Notes under the pieces: generated by a model
The model's database searches: none
Told to the model about the DNA's origin: nothing
The model's input: the letters and a program-made list of their open reading frames with translations, nothing else
From: Empedobacter tilapiae
GTDB lineage: Bacteria > Bacteroidota > Bacteroidia > Flavobacteriales > Weeksellaceae
Assembly (NCBI RefSeq): GCF_004785645.1
Contig: NZ_SRPE01000016.1
Coordinates: forward strand, 1-44,480
Direction: 5' to 3'
DNA length: 44,480 bases
Shown here: one piece after another, positions 37,006-44,480 of the stretch
Layout of the letters: each line of letters starts with the position of its first letter
Numbering within the stretch: position 1 is the stretch's first letter
Position numbers and translations under genes: made by a program

Positions 37006-37881
37006 TTATTCCTCCTCTCGATATAACTTTGGTGATATACCTGTATTCCGTTTAAAATATCTACAAAATACACTCGTATCTGTAAATTCTAATTCATTGC
37101 TAATTTCTTTTATCGATAAGTTTGAAGATTTGAGTAATGTTTTTGCATGCAACACAAGAACATAATCAATCCACTGTAAAGTAGATTTCCCAGTATTTTG
37201 TTTTAGAAAAGACGAAAGGTACTGCGTACTTAAATGTAGTTTATCTGCATAAAACTGTACATTTCGTTGCTTGTGTGCATATTTAGAAACTAAAGAATAA
37301 AAGTTATCGATAATTTCATGTGTTCGATTCTTTGTTTGATTTTTAAGTGAAGGTACATTCTGATACTTTTCAGTAATCAAATGAATCAAACTCATCACAA
37401 GATGTTTGAGCATTTCTGTTTTATGACTACTTTGTTTCTTGTCGTATACTTTTTCAATAAGCTTGATGAGTTCTTCCTGTAAAAGAAGTTCTTCCTGATC
37501 CAACCTAATTATCGGCTGCCAACGAATCTGATCATTCATTACAAACTCTCTTAAGATTGGAAATGTTGATATAAAATCTAAAGAAAGACCTATCGTAACT
37601 ATCTCTGCATCTTCACTTAAAGATTTTGTTTCTATCATAATCTGTGGAGGAACAATGGCTATATCTCCTTCTTGTACTTCATATTCAGAAAAATGAATTT
37701 GAGTCTTCATTGAACCTTTTAATACAACACCTATTAACAAACCTTCAAACAGACGACTATGCTTTTTATAATTTTGATTTGCCTTATTGTGTTGATGAAA
37801 AACAACAATACCTTCTATTCTACTTGTCGTATCAAGATTATATAAACTATAAACATTGTCAAGCGTTATAAATAAAGCCAT
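37006..37881 (-). CDS. AraC-family transcriptional regulator
   Basis: 291 residues: an N-terminal cupin-like sensor domain (FSEYEVQEGDIAIVPPQIMI, residues ~80-105), a linker, and a C-terminal AraC double HTH (LSTQYLSSFLKQNTGKSTLQ, then SIKEISNELEFTDTSVFCRY and RNTGISPKLYREE). It is directly upstream of the MFS exporter and likely controls it. The sensed ligand is unknown. Its upstream side borders the cassette-like array. Confidence 0.88.
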   Translation of the reverse strand: MALFITLDNVYSLYNLDTTSRIEGIVVFHQHNKANQNYKKHSRLFEGLLIGVVLKGSMKTQIHFSEYEVQEGDIAIVPPQIMIETKSLSEDAEIVTIGLSLDFISTFPILREFVMNDQIRWQPIIRLDQEELLLQEELIKLIEKVYDKKQSSHKTEMLKHLVMSLIHLITEKYQNVPSLKNQTKNRTHEIIDNFYSLVSKYAHKQRNVQFYADKLHLSTQYLSSFLKQNTGKSTLQWIDYVLVLHAKTLLKSSNLSIKEISNELEFTDTSVFCRYFKRNTGISPKLYREEE

Positions 37882-37953
37882 ATCTACACCTATTTTTTAA
37901 TATTAGAAGTATCTCACTCCTTTCAATTTCGTCATCAACCTCTATGTCTAACA

Positions 37954-37967
37954 AATACGATGTTAAG
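37954..37967. repeat. cassette boundary motif 1
   Basis: AATACGATGTTAAG (minus: CTTAACATCGTATT) lies just after the stop of the lipoprotein gene at 37979. It matches the TAACATCGyATT motif behind the ATP-grasp gene (39722-39732) and the variant behind the MFS gene at 42362. Confidence 0.5.
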
Positions 37968-37978
37968 TGAAATCAATT

Positions 37979-38488
37979 TTACAAGAATAATCTATCGTCA
38001 GGTTTAGATTCAATTTCATTTATTGTTTTATTGAAATTATTATTTTGTTTCAGAACTTCAAATATTTTTTCTCTAAATCTAAGTATATTTTTTCCCTTTT
38101 CATCAACGTGCAAAGAATCCGACAAACCACCTATGACAATTGAAATATTATTTATTTTTATTGAATTTATTCCTGTATCTGGCATAATCGACAATCCTTC
38201 TTTGTTCATAACATATGTTTCAGATTTTATTGTGTCCATGTAATTTTCAAAAAATAGTTTTGCAATTTTATTTTTTTCATTTTTTGTCAAAACAATTGAA
38301 TCTTTAATTTCGAAATAATCACTTTCAATAACTCCAGAATTAAGATTAAAATTATAGTCTAAGTTTGAAAATTCAATTTCGTAATTATTAAAATTTTCAG
38401 AATTAAAAATTCGTTTTTGTTTACTCTCGAATTTATTACATGAAAGTAAAAAACAAATTAAAATTCCAATTAATAGTTTAGATTTCAT
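37979..38488 (-). CDS. lipoprotein, unknown function
   Basis: 169 residues with a clear lipoprotein signal (LLIGILICFLLSC, Cys17) and a mature domain with EIEFSNLDYNFNLN, SIKINNISIVIGGLSDSLHV and a C-terminal FNKTINEIESKPDD. No family recognised. It is the first unit of the single-gene array; flanked by boundary sequences on both sides. It could be yet another immunity-type lipoprotein, but no toxin partner is adjacent. Confidence 0.65.
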   Translation of the reverse strand: MKSKLLIGILICFLLSCNKFESKQKRIFNSENFNNYEIEFSNLDYNFNLNSGVIESDYFEIKDSIVLTKNEKNKIAKLFFENYMDTIKSETYVMNKEGLSIMPDTGINSIKINNISIVIGGLSDSLHVDEKGKNILRFREKIFEVLKQNNNFNKTINEIESKPDDRLFL

Positions 38489-38588
38489 TTGTATATAGGA
38501 TTTTTGGATTGGTTGTACTAACGAAAAAAAAGTTTAATTCTTTATCTGAAATATTGAGTTACACAACAGTTACCAATTTTAGCTGTAG

Positions 38589-39596
38589 CTATAATTTTTC
38601 AATGTACTTTTCGTAATCGCTTTTTTCAAGAACTTCTTTTGCTGTCAATTTGTAAATATCTTTCCAAGAATCAGAACCATATTTTTTTACATATTGGGAT
38701 ATAATTCTAAATCCTAACCAATAATTGATTGACTTTGGAGCGTCTGGAAAAAGTTTATGTTTATCATTTCTCAATAAAGGATTGTTTCCCGAAGAATCTG
38801 AAAAATATGATTTTGTTTTTATAAATATTTCCTTTTCATTCTTTACATACCAATCCCAATTTTCTTTTGACATATTTTCAACAGCTTCGTATTCTGGAAT
38901 TTTTTTATCAAAGAAAACGTAAGTAAAATAACAAGCGAATCCCTCATCAATCGTTTGGCTTAAAGCAGAATTTCTATCAATATCATTATTTCTAAATTTT
39001 TCATAAACCAAATGATTCAATTCGTGCGGTAGTCCTTTTTCTAATGTATAAATAATGTCTATTGATTTATTATTTAATTCTAATGCAAACTGTTGCGCAT
39101 CACATCCGCCAAAGCCAATCCCTGTAATTGGTGTAAACAAAATACTTATTTTGGCATTTGGTTGATAAGGAACTAAATGATTGAATCTTTTAAGATTTTT
39201 TTTGAATAATTTATTGATATTTATTTTGCTAATTATATTAGCTCGTTCAATATATTCGCTTCTATTTTTGTCCAAAATTGTTTGATTCCATCTAATCATT
39301 CCTTCTTCATTATTGAAACGATTTGCATTTTCATCTCCAAAAATTTGAGCATAACAGCTATCCCATATTTTCTTGTGTGGTAGATAAACATTATTCACAA
39401 TCATTTTAGAATCGAATATATTATCCTTATGAGCAATAATTTGAGATTTAAATAAATTATGAATTATAATATTTTGAACTTTTATACTATCGGAAATTTT
39501 AGAGATGTTGTTATAATCAAAATCAATATCTTGAGCTTTTGTATTTGAAAATGAACAGAAAACAAGAATTACTAAAAGTTGGATAAATCCTTTCAT
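38589..39596 (-). CDS. secreted DUF2268-like putative zinc protease
   Basis: 335 residues: signal peptide (FIQLLVILVFCSFSNTKAQ), a helical middle, then GLPHELNHLVYEKF (His-Glu-x-x-His, residues ~192-196) and TIDEGFACYFTYVFF about 25 residues later (Glu as probable third ligand). This HE..H...EG.A layout is that of DUF2268/GldB-related zincins of Bacteroidota. Also DAQQFALELNN ahead of the site, consistent with the family. Substrate unknown, located in the periplasm or beyond. Stand-alone gene within the array. Confidence 0.72.
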   Translation of the reverse strand: MKGFIQLLVILVFCSFSNTKAQDIDFDYNNISKISDSIKVQNIIIHNLFKSQIIAHKDNIFDSKMIVNNVYLPHKKIWDSCYAQIFGDENANRFNNEEGMIRWNQTILDKNRSEYIERANIISKININKLFKKNLKRFNHLVPYQPNAKISILFTPITGIGFGGCDAQQFALELNNKSIDIIYTLEKGLPHELNHLVYEKFRNNDIDRNSALSQTIDEGFACYFTYVFFDKKIPEYEAVENMSKENWDWYVKNEKEIFIKTKSYFSDSSGNNPLLRNDKHKLFPDAPKSINYWLGFRIISQYVKKYGSDSWKDIYKLTAKEVLEKSDYEKYIEKL

Positions 39597-39685
39597 TTAA
39601 ATTTTGACGATTTTTTGTATAGTTGTAGATTAGCTAATTTATAAAAAAAGATTATATGAAAAGTAGTCTTAGATAAAAATGCTTA

Positions 39686-39732
39686 ACTTTATATTATACA
39701 TCTAGCACTACTTATGATAATGCGATGTTAGC
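39686..39732. repeat. cassette boundary element 2
   Basis: The plus strand CTTTATATTATACATCTAGC then ACTACTTATGATAATGCGAT and GTTAGC aligns with 42328-42373 (about 80% over 40 bases by eye). It lies directly behind the ATP-grasp gene. Together with pre-start CGTTAG motifs it marks repeated gene borders in 37.9-42.4 kb. Confidence 0.55.
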
Positions 39733-39747
39733 TCCTCCCATAGTTAA

Positions 39748-40527
39748 TTAGTTAGAAAAATAAGTCTTTAATGAATAAAAAATTTTCTTAACATCAGCAT
39801 TTGGGAAAAATCCTGCACTATTAATACAATTAATTTCTACGATTTTCCATCCAATTTCAGTTAGGCATACATCCATTACAAATGCTTCAGCAACATTAAA
39901 TTTATTCACCATCTCTTTGGCAAAGTTTATCGCATCGTTTTCTACAGATTCTTCGAAAGGTATATCCTTTAAAATTTTATAATAAACTGCATCTATTATT
40001 TCTTTTCCAACAATCCATAATCTTGCTTCTTTAATGATTTCTCTTGGTGTTGAAATTTGTATTAAAGAATTTTCATTTATTAATGGTGTATTTGGATTAC
40101 TTAAAGTATTTTCAACAAAGGTTTCCCATTTGTTTTTTGTGAAAGTATCTCCTCTAAAGAGTTTTGCAAATTTATATGGTTTAATAAATTTTTCCTCATT
40201 AACATTCCAATCCAGTTTCCCTCCAAATTTTCGAATTTCAACTTGATAATTCAAAAGGTTATCTCCAAAATATTTAGAGTTTATCTCAAACAAGTGATTA
40301 CCACCATAAAACGAACCTGGTTTCCAATGTGTATTTTCTTTTGCCAACATCGCAAGTTTTACAGAGCCGTAAACAAAAACATCATTACGATTTTCTTTAA
40401 TTTCAAGTTTATTAATTGATGAATTCAAGTCAATTTTTTCAAATGGAATATTTAATTCCTCAAGAATTGGATAAATTCTATCAAAGTCAGGATCTTTATA
40501 AATATTAGATTGAATTAAGATATACAT
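39748..40527 (-). CDS. ATP-grasp domain protein (DUF4343/R2K-like)
   Basis: 259 residues. Opening MYILIQSNIYKDPDFDRIYP with a pre-ATP-grasp part (VFVYGSVKLAMLAKEN), FIKPYKFAKLFRGD, EARLWIVGKEIIDAVYYKIL and the C-terminal metal-site block AFVMDVCLTEIGWKIVEINC-INSAG (Asp, Glu, Asn as Mg ligands). Such proteins ligate an amino acid or amine to a carboxylate using ATP; many R2K members sit in mobile or viral contexts. Substrate unknown. Stand-alone in the array. Confidence 0.82.
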   Translation of the reverse strand: MYILIQSNIYKDPDFDRIYPILEELNIPFEKIDLNSSINKLEIKENRNDVFVYGSVKLAMLAKENTHWKPGSFYGGNHLFEINSKYFGDNLLNYQVEIRKFGGKLDWNVNEEKFIKPYKFAKLFRGDTFTKNKWETFVENTLSNPNTPLINENSLIQISTPREIIKEARLWIVGKEIIDAVYYKILKDIPFEESVENDAINFAKEMVNKFNVAEAFVMDVCLTEIGWKIVEINCINSAGFFPNADVKKIFYSLKTYFSN

Positions 40528-40679
40528 ACAGTTTTTATATGGTTGCAGCTAATGAAAAACGCATTAGCGCATTAATCGAAGCAAAAAGTTCAATTCACAC
40601 CGAAACGTAGCCAAAGCCAATTCATTGAATAAATTTAAAGAAAAAAACATATATAATTCGTTATTGGCGATGATAGAAT
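40528..40679. repeat. cassette boundary element 5
   Basis: About 150 bp between the macro-domain and ATP-grasp genes. The minus strand contains TTTTTTTCTTTAAATTTA as in element 4 and CATTAGCTGC before the ATP-grasp start. No gene. Confidence 0.5.
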
Positions 40680-41153
40680 TTATTTGAGGTCATAAACATA
40701 AGTTTCTATTTCATTTTCGACTAATGATTCGTTAATTAAGGGTTCAATTTTATCCCAAGTTCCACCTGCAAGTCCGCAACCAATTCTCGGCATATGAACA
40801 GTTGCTTTTTTATCAATAGCAAATTGTCCAACTTTTTTAAGCCCCTCCAAAATTGCTTCATAACGAATTGGTGCATTACCATTTTCGTCCTTATTAATTT
40901 TATGTTGTCCAATTAAATTAGCCACCCAAAGTTTTTCTTCTACTTGTACAAATTGAACTTGTCCAAGACTAAAATTGTCGTTTGATTTAAACCATTGTCT
41001 ATATTGTTGTTCAGGCTGTTTCCATCGTTTAGTAATTGCCATTACAAAACCTTTTCCCCAACCACCAATATCATTGCAAACATGAACAATAATTTTATTT
41101 CCATTTATATGAGGATTTGTGGCATCGCCAATTATATAATACACTTTTGCCAT
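40680..41153 (-). CDS. macro-domain protein (ADP-ribose-1''-phosphate/ADP-ribose binding)
   Basis: 157 residues, a single macro domain of the Poa1p-like type: VYYIIGDATNPHINGNKIIV (GDAT), HVCNDIGGWGKGFVMAITKR (the catalytic loop), VANLIGQHKI, and VHMPRIGCGLAGGTWDKIEP (the phosphate loop G-x-G-L-A-G-G). Such enzymes bind or hydrolyse ADP-ribose derivatives in the cytoplasm. It overlaps the preceding small gene by 22 bp, so the two are one transcription unit. Possible roles: NAD metabolite repair or reversal of ADP-ribosylation, including immunity to ADP-ribosylating toxins (inference). Confidence 0.9.
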   Translation of the reverse strand: MAKVYYIIGDATNPHINGNKIIVHVCNDIGGWGKGFVMAITKRWKQPEQQYRQWFKSNDNFSLGQVQFVQVEEKLWVANLIGQHKINKDENGNAPIRYEAILEGLKKVGQFAIDKKATVHMPRIGCGLAGGTWDKIEPLINESLVENEIETYVYDLK

Positions 41154-41410
41154 TGAGATTCAAATTCAGTTTTAATTATAGAAAATTTTTCAAATTCATT
41201 AAATATAAGAGGTTGGTCAGCTAGAAAACCAAATTCATCTTCTATAAGTTCGTTGTTGTATTTTAATATTTTACCATTTTCATAAACTTCGATTTGACGA
41301 AGTACATCTCCATCTTCATTTGTTTCAAAGTAATAAATACAAGCTCCCCAATTTTCAGAATGTTCAACTCTGTCTTCTTCAAAATATCTTTTGTAATAAA
41401 GTTTCTTCAT
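41132..41410 (-). CDS. small DUF6881-like protein coupled to the macro-domain gene
   Basis: The start is set at ATG 41410 (MKKLYYKRYFEEDRVEHSEN); the longer frame from 41458 includes intergenic boundary sequence. About 92 residues: Trp-Gly-Ala-rich first half, then YYFETNEDGDVLRQIEVYEN-GKILKY and a DEFGFLADQPL end, the pattern of DUF6881-type proteins (immunity-like folds). Its end overlaps the start of the macro-domain gene by 22 bp. Function unknown. Confidence 0.6.
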   Translation of the reverse strand: MKKLYYKRYFEEDRVEHSENWGACIYYFETNEDGDVLRQIEVYENGKILKYNNELIEDEFGFLADQPLIFNEFEKFSIIKTEFESQWQKCII

Positions 41411-41620
41411 AGGATTTCCGCTAACGGTTCTGGGTTTTACCAAGTGGCAGTCAATCAAAAATAAAAATTTCAGTTTTGCACGAATTTAGTCAATATTCAA
41501 AGCTGTTGACTAAATTACAAAAAAAGCTAATGCTCACTGTATTGACGGCATAAAAGTACAAACGTTTAACTTAGATATTACTCCGCTATTTTGCAAAACT
41601 ACATGTTAACTGTAGTTTCT
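41411..41620. repeat. cassette boundary element 3
   Basis: About 200 bp between two array genes. It begins with CGTTAGCGG just before the start at 41410 (minus strand) and ends with the small inverted repeat AACTACA-TGTTAAC-TGTAGTT behind the gene at 41621. No gene found inside. Confidence 0.45.
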
Positions 41621-42157
41621 TTATTTCTTTTCTGTGTCTGGCTCTTGATAAATAATGCCTCCGTTACCGATTACTTTATGATATTTCCCCTTAAAATCTC
41701 GTGATTTTACTCCAATTTTTTTAAGAATTTCTTCAGATTTAGATTTTATTTTTAGCCACTTTTCATCTTTTCCAATAAATTCATAATCCCAAATTTCGTT
41801 AGGAATTTCCTCCACTTGATTTCTAAAGTTCAAAAGCTCCTTTTTGTATTTAGATTCAATTCTTTGATTTCGAAAAACTGTCTCGAAACAAACAGGTAAA
41901 AATGCATAATCCATTTCTTCATACAATTCGGTTAGAGGATCAATCAGAATTGCTTCCATATTATATAATTCGTTAGAATTGTATGTGAAAAGAATTAAAG
42001 AGTTAATCAGGTTCGTATAATAGAAATCTACATTCTTATCGTATTCCAATAATTCGCTTTTCATAAGTCTACTTTCGTTTAACTCATTAAAAAACTGTGC
42101 TTCTGATTCTATTTTAACTTCATTTTTTTGTTTTGATTTAAAGAAATTGAATTTCAT
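41621..42157 (-). CDS. hypothetical protein, cytoplasmic
   Basis: 178 residues, no signal or membrane segment, highly charged: a Lys-rich start (MKFNFFKSKQKNEVKIESEA), a helical core with NLINSLILFTYNSNELYNME and AILIDPLTELYEEMDYAFLP, and the ending GNGGIIYQEPDTEKK. Family not recognised; general look of SUKH/immunity-like or phage-defence accessory proteins cannot be confirmed. A single gene flanked by boundary elements on both sides. Confidence 0.6.
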   Translation of the reverse strand: MKFNFFKSKQKNEVKIESEAQFFNELNESRLMKSELLEYDKNVDFYYTNLINSLILFTYNSNELYNMEAILIDPLTELYEEMDYAFLPVCFETVFRNQRIESKYKKELLNFRNQVEEIPNEIWDYEFIGKDEKWLKIKSKSEEILKKIGVKSRDFKGKYHKVIGNGGIIYQEPDTEKK

Positions 42158-42368
42158 AGACTAAATTTTGTTTGAAATTACAGCTAACGAAAAAGTATTA
42201 GCTCCGTTTGGTCGTTCTTGAGCTTTTAAGTTCTTCAAAAGCCCACACTTCGCCAATACTTTTCCAGATTGTCTAAATTTAAAGAAAAAAACAAAATGAA
42301 AAGCAGCGGTAAATAAATATTGCAAATCTTTCTATTACACATTTAACCCTACTTCTGATAATACAATG
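42158..42368. repeat. cassette boundary element 4
   Basis: About 210 bp without a gene. On the minus strand it holds the ATTGTATTATCAGAAGTAGG block (42328-42373 region, shared with 39686-39732), TTTTTTTCTTTAAATTTA (shared with the boundary at 40620-40650) and CGTTAGCTG just before the next start. Confidence 0.55.
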
Positions 42369-43523
42369 CTATCTATTGCTTTTTTGAAATGTTTCAATTT
42401 TATGTCTGATTCCCATCATTAAGATTGCCAAAATTCCAAATACTAAAGTAAGCCAAGGGGTATATTCTACGCCATATTGAACAATGACTAGCCCCCCAAT
42501 AGTTGTTCCAATTGTAACTCCTAAATTACCAAAAGATGTAGCTAGGCTGTTAGCAAATTCCATTGCTTCGGGAGCGGATGAGATCATGTAAGTTGAAGCA
42601 TTTAAAAAACTAGGAGAATATAGAAATCCCCAAAGTGCGACAACTGCTATTGTTGCCCAAGTATTTCCTCCCGAAAAATGAAGCAAAATAGGTATAATAA
42701 ATGTTCCTGACAGAAAAAACAAAGTTGTTTTCTTTACGTTTTTATTCAACATTTTACCTGAAACAAAACTAGCAAGCACTCCAACTATTCCAAATATAAA
42801 CAACATATAACTGACCATTGTATTATCCATTTCCTTGGTTTTATTCAAGTATTCAGCAAAATAGCTATACATAGAGAACCAAGCAGAAATCATGAAAAAA
42901 TTCATTGCTGAACTGATGATAAAAGTCGGCTTTTTCAATATTTGAATTTGGCTCCCGTAAGATTTTTTTTCCTTAACAGGCATATTGGGAAGTCCAAAAT
43001 AAATGAAGCATAAGGCAATAAAACTCACCAAAGCTTGTATCATAAAAGAATATTCCCAAGTCAGCTTACTGGCAATGTAAGTAGCAAAAGGAACAGTAGT
43101 AACCATTGCTATGGCAATACCGCTGAAAACTATACTCATCAGCTCGTTTTCATTGGATTTATTCCCTTTTGAAACGGCTACGGATAATGCCATTGCAATA
43201 TAAACAGGTTGTAAGAAGGCTGGTAATATCCTCACTAACATTAACAACCAAAAAGGTGGCGAAAAAGAAGAAACAACTCCTGTGATAAGGAAAATAAATA
43301 AAGTGGTGAACATTATCTTTTTTCGGTCAAAACCTGAAAACAGTAAAGTCATAAACGGTCCTGTCAGTGCAATGACCAATGCAAAAGCACTTAATAAAAT
43401 TCCTGCTTTGTCTATGCTAATATTATAATATTCTGCTATTTGAGGTAAGATACCAATTACCCCGAATTCTGTTGTAATAATTCCTAAAAAACCAATACAA
43501 CCAATGTATGCGTATTTCTTCAT
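42369..43523 (-). CDS. MFS exporter of the DHA1 (AraJ/YdhP-like) type
   Basis: About 384 residues from ATG 43523 (MKKYAYIGCIGFLGIITTEF; a start at 43553 adds ten residues). 12 predicted membrane segments. GFDRKKIMFTTL after TM2 stands for motif A; EFGVIGILPQIAEYYNISID in TM1 is the typical DHA1 entry (TEF.V.G.LP). Predicted drug or metabolite efflux. It diverges from the HxlR regulator with about 100 bp between them, the usual regulator/target pair. Confidence 0.86.
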   Translation of the reverse strand: MKKYAYIGCIGFLGIITTEFGVIGILPQIAEYYNISIDKAGILLSAFALVIALTGPFMTLLFSGFDRKKIMFTTLFIFLITGVVSSFSPPFWLLMLVRILPAFLQPVYIAMALSVAVSKGNKSNENELMSIVFSGIAIAMVTTVPFATYIASKLTWEYSFMIQALVSFIALCFIYFGLPNMPVKEKKSYGSQIQILKKPTFIISSAMNFFMISAWFSMYSYFAEYLNKTKEMDNTMVSYMLFIFGIVGVLASFVSGKMLNKNVKKTTLFFLSGTFIIPILLHFSGGNTWATIAVVALWGFLYSPSFLNASTYMISSAPEAMEFANSLATSFGNLGVTIGTTIGGLVIVQYGVEYTPWLTLVFGILAILMMGIRHKIETFQKSNR

Positions 43524-43582
43524 TTGCTCTATAATTTCTATTTGAGAGGGCAAAAGTATTTTTAAAACGCTAAATTTGCATT

Positions 43583-43616
43583 GTACGCAGTTAAATGTAG
43601 GGTACTAACAAATTTG
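43583..43616. promoter_or_regulatory. candidate HxlR operator/divergent promoter region
   Basis: The gap between the MFS and HxlR genes has GTAC (43583-43586), 15 bases and GTAC (43602-43605), followed by the perfect palindrome ACAAATTTGT (43607-43616). HxlR regulators usually bind such spaced palindromes in divergent promoters. No exact consensus is claimed. Confidence 0.35.
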
Positions 43617-43622
43617 TAAGTA

Positions 43623-44003
43623 ATGGCAAAAAGAAAAGAAAATTCAACAAACAGTTTCAATGAAAAGCAAATTATGGAATGTGAATTAGCATACGCTGTG
43701 TGTAAGATTGGAGGTCGTTGGAAATTATTGATTATGTGCAAATTAGAAAACGGAAAATTACGTTTCAGCGAATTACGAAATCAAATTGACGGAATTACAG
43801 AACGAATGCTCACACTCCAATTACGTGAATTGGAGAAAGAAGGTTTAGTAAAGCGTACCGTTTATGCCGAAGTTCCCCCACGAGTTGAATATGAATTGAC
43901 AGCAATTTCAAAAGAATTAATCCCAATCTGGCGTATGTTAGAACATTGGGGTGCTAAACATAAAGCTATAAATAAAATTCATATTGAGGAGACTGTTGGG
44001 TAA
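43623..44003 (+). CDS. HxlR-family winged-helix regulator
   Basis: 126 residues with all family landmarks: CELAYAVCKIGGRWKLLIMC, KLRFSELRNQIDGITERMLT (recognition helix), LQLRELEKEGLVKRTVYAEV, PPRVEYELTAISKELIPIWR. Many members respond to aldehydes or redox through a conserved Cys; Cys21 and Cys27 (near ECELAYAVCKIGG) are candidates. It likely represses the divergent MFS gene. Confidence 0.92.
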   Translation: MAKRKENSTNSFNEKQIMECELAYAVCKIGGRWKLLIMCKLENGKLRFSELRNQIDGITERMLTLQLRELEKEGLVKRTVYAEVPPRVEYELTAISKELIPIWRMLEHWGAKHKAINKIHIEETVG

Positions 44004-44273
44004 AGGTTACATATAAAGAATTGTGACTTGGCGAAGTGCGGGATTGAATTGAGCGAATGTTCAAGTTCAGACCCAAGCGAAGCCAAAGCTGTTCCATTAT
44101 TTGTAAACTTACGAAAAATACGAATATGGACAGCTTTTGGCGGAATAGAAAACAATAGCGTTCAATCTAACCAAAACCCCGCATTTTGCCAAGCTGATGT
44201 TGAACTAAACCTCCGGTAGCTTTCGCTGCGATGATTTCGTACCTTAGTATATTAATATTAAACAATTGATACT
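44004..44273. other. left border of a recombinase-bearing element, with hairpin
   Basis: No trusted gene. A large inverted repeat GCCAAAGCTGTTCC (44082-44095) / GGACAGCTTTTGGC (44128-44141) with one bulge lies ahead of the recombinase gene, in a stretch less AT-rich than its surroundings. It could be the end of a mobile element. A 63-codon frame across it (44028-44219) looks like chance. Confidence 0.45.
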
Positions 44274-44480
44274 ATGGTAACTAAAAAAAATCTCCGGAGG
44301 AATTAAGAGCGAACAAATACATTAATCGCGCTTGTAGTGAAATTACGGGTTTTTCTGAACTTCTGCAACGTTTTCAGCGAAATATTTCCATTTTAGGCAG
44401 AAGCCAGCGTACTTTCGAGAATTATTCTCGGCATGTGGCGGCAATGGCGTTGCATTTTGGAATTCTTCCTACGGAATTAC
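44274..44480 (+). pseudogene. tyrosine recombinase (integrase), N-terminal part, frameshifted at A8
   Basis: From 44291 the frame reads SPEELRANKYINRACSEITG, then SELLQRFQRN, RSQRTFENYSRHVAAMALHF: the N-terminal SAM-like core-binding domain of tyrosine-type recombinases, of the sort often found next to IS91-family transposases in Bacteroidota. The gene runs off the right edge. The ATG at 44274 is separated from this frame by an A8 tract (44283-44290); one more A would join them. This may be a true frameshift, a different start, or an error in a homopolymer. Confidence 0.75.

Noticed and set aside
44028..44219. 63-codon plus-strand frame before the recombinase
   Set aside because: It spans an inverted repeat and has no recognisable domain; more likely the border of a mobile element than a gene.

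Overview
The window is AT-rich DNA from a member of the Bacteroidota, most likely class Flavobacteriia and a Weeksellaceae-type organism (Chryseobacterium/Elizabethkingia/Empedobacter-like). Four things support this: the 5' end of the 16S rRNA gene at the left edge, rRNA promoters of the Bacteroidota form TTTG-N19-TAxxTTTG, type A C-terminal sorting domains of the type IX secretion system (T9SS), and many small lipoproteins. The exact genus is an inference.

Left edge (1-480): start of 16S rRNA on the minus strand, preceded by three tandem rRNA promoters. The rest of the left half (about 717-16376) is Rhs locus 1, read right to left: a secreted T9SS-sorted repeat protein, an SpvB/RHS-like protein (frameshifted in an A8 tract), an intact Rhs protein with a variable toxin tip, its lipoprotein immunity gene, and then a graveyard of orphan toxin-tip/immunity cassettes (units 1 to 4). 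Each orphan core begins at the same core position. Each is joined there to the same plus-strand remnant of a RelE-like toxin C-terminus with its hairpin terminator.

Middle (16.4-20.2 kb): a short ordinary region with a membrane protein, a secreted protein, a VOC protein, a flavodoxin-fold oxidoreductase and a Crp/Fnr regulator. Upstream of the regulator is an 11-bp periodic TTCGAC array.

Rhs locus 2 (20.2-35.7 kb) has the same three-gene architecture as locus 1, but its two RHS-type genes are broken by a frameshift, an in-frame stop and a 10-bp tandem duplication. Downstream lie two more orphan tips, four tandem lipoprotein immunity genes with a 386-bp period, and a mosaic family of membrane immunity genes. 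The locus is flanked by direct repeats: the complete tetA-like MFS gene on the right, and a displaced copy of its last ~240 bp on the left.

Right part (35.7-44.5 kb): the MFS gene and an AraC regulator, then an array of unrelated single genes, all on the minus strand, separated by related boundary sequences (cassette-like): lipoprotein, DUF2268-like zincin, ATP-grasp protein, macro-domain protein with a small partner, and a hypothetical protein. The window ends with a divergent MFS exporter/HxlR regulator pair and the start of a tyrosine recombinase.

The candidate system is the duplicated module [T9SS-sorted repeat protein]-[SpvB-like]-[Rhs with variable tip]-[envelope-located immunity] plus its cassette array. 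The tips resemble peptidases, an L,D-transpeptidase and a caspase-like fold, and every immunity protein seems to be exported or membrane-bound. That suggests a contact- or secretion-dependent competition system attacking the cell envelope. Function is inferred; only architecture and motifs are seen.
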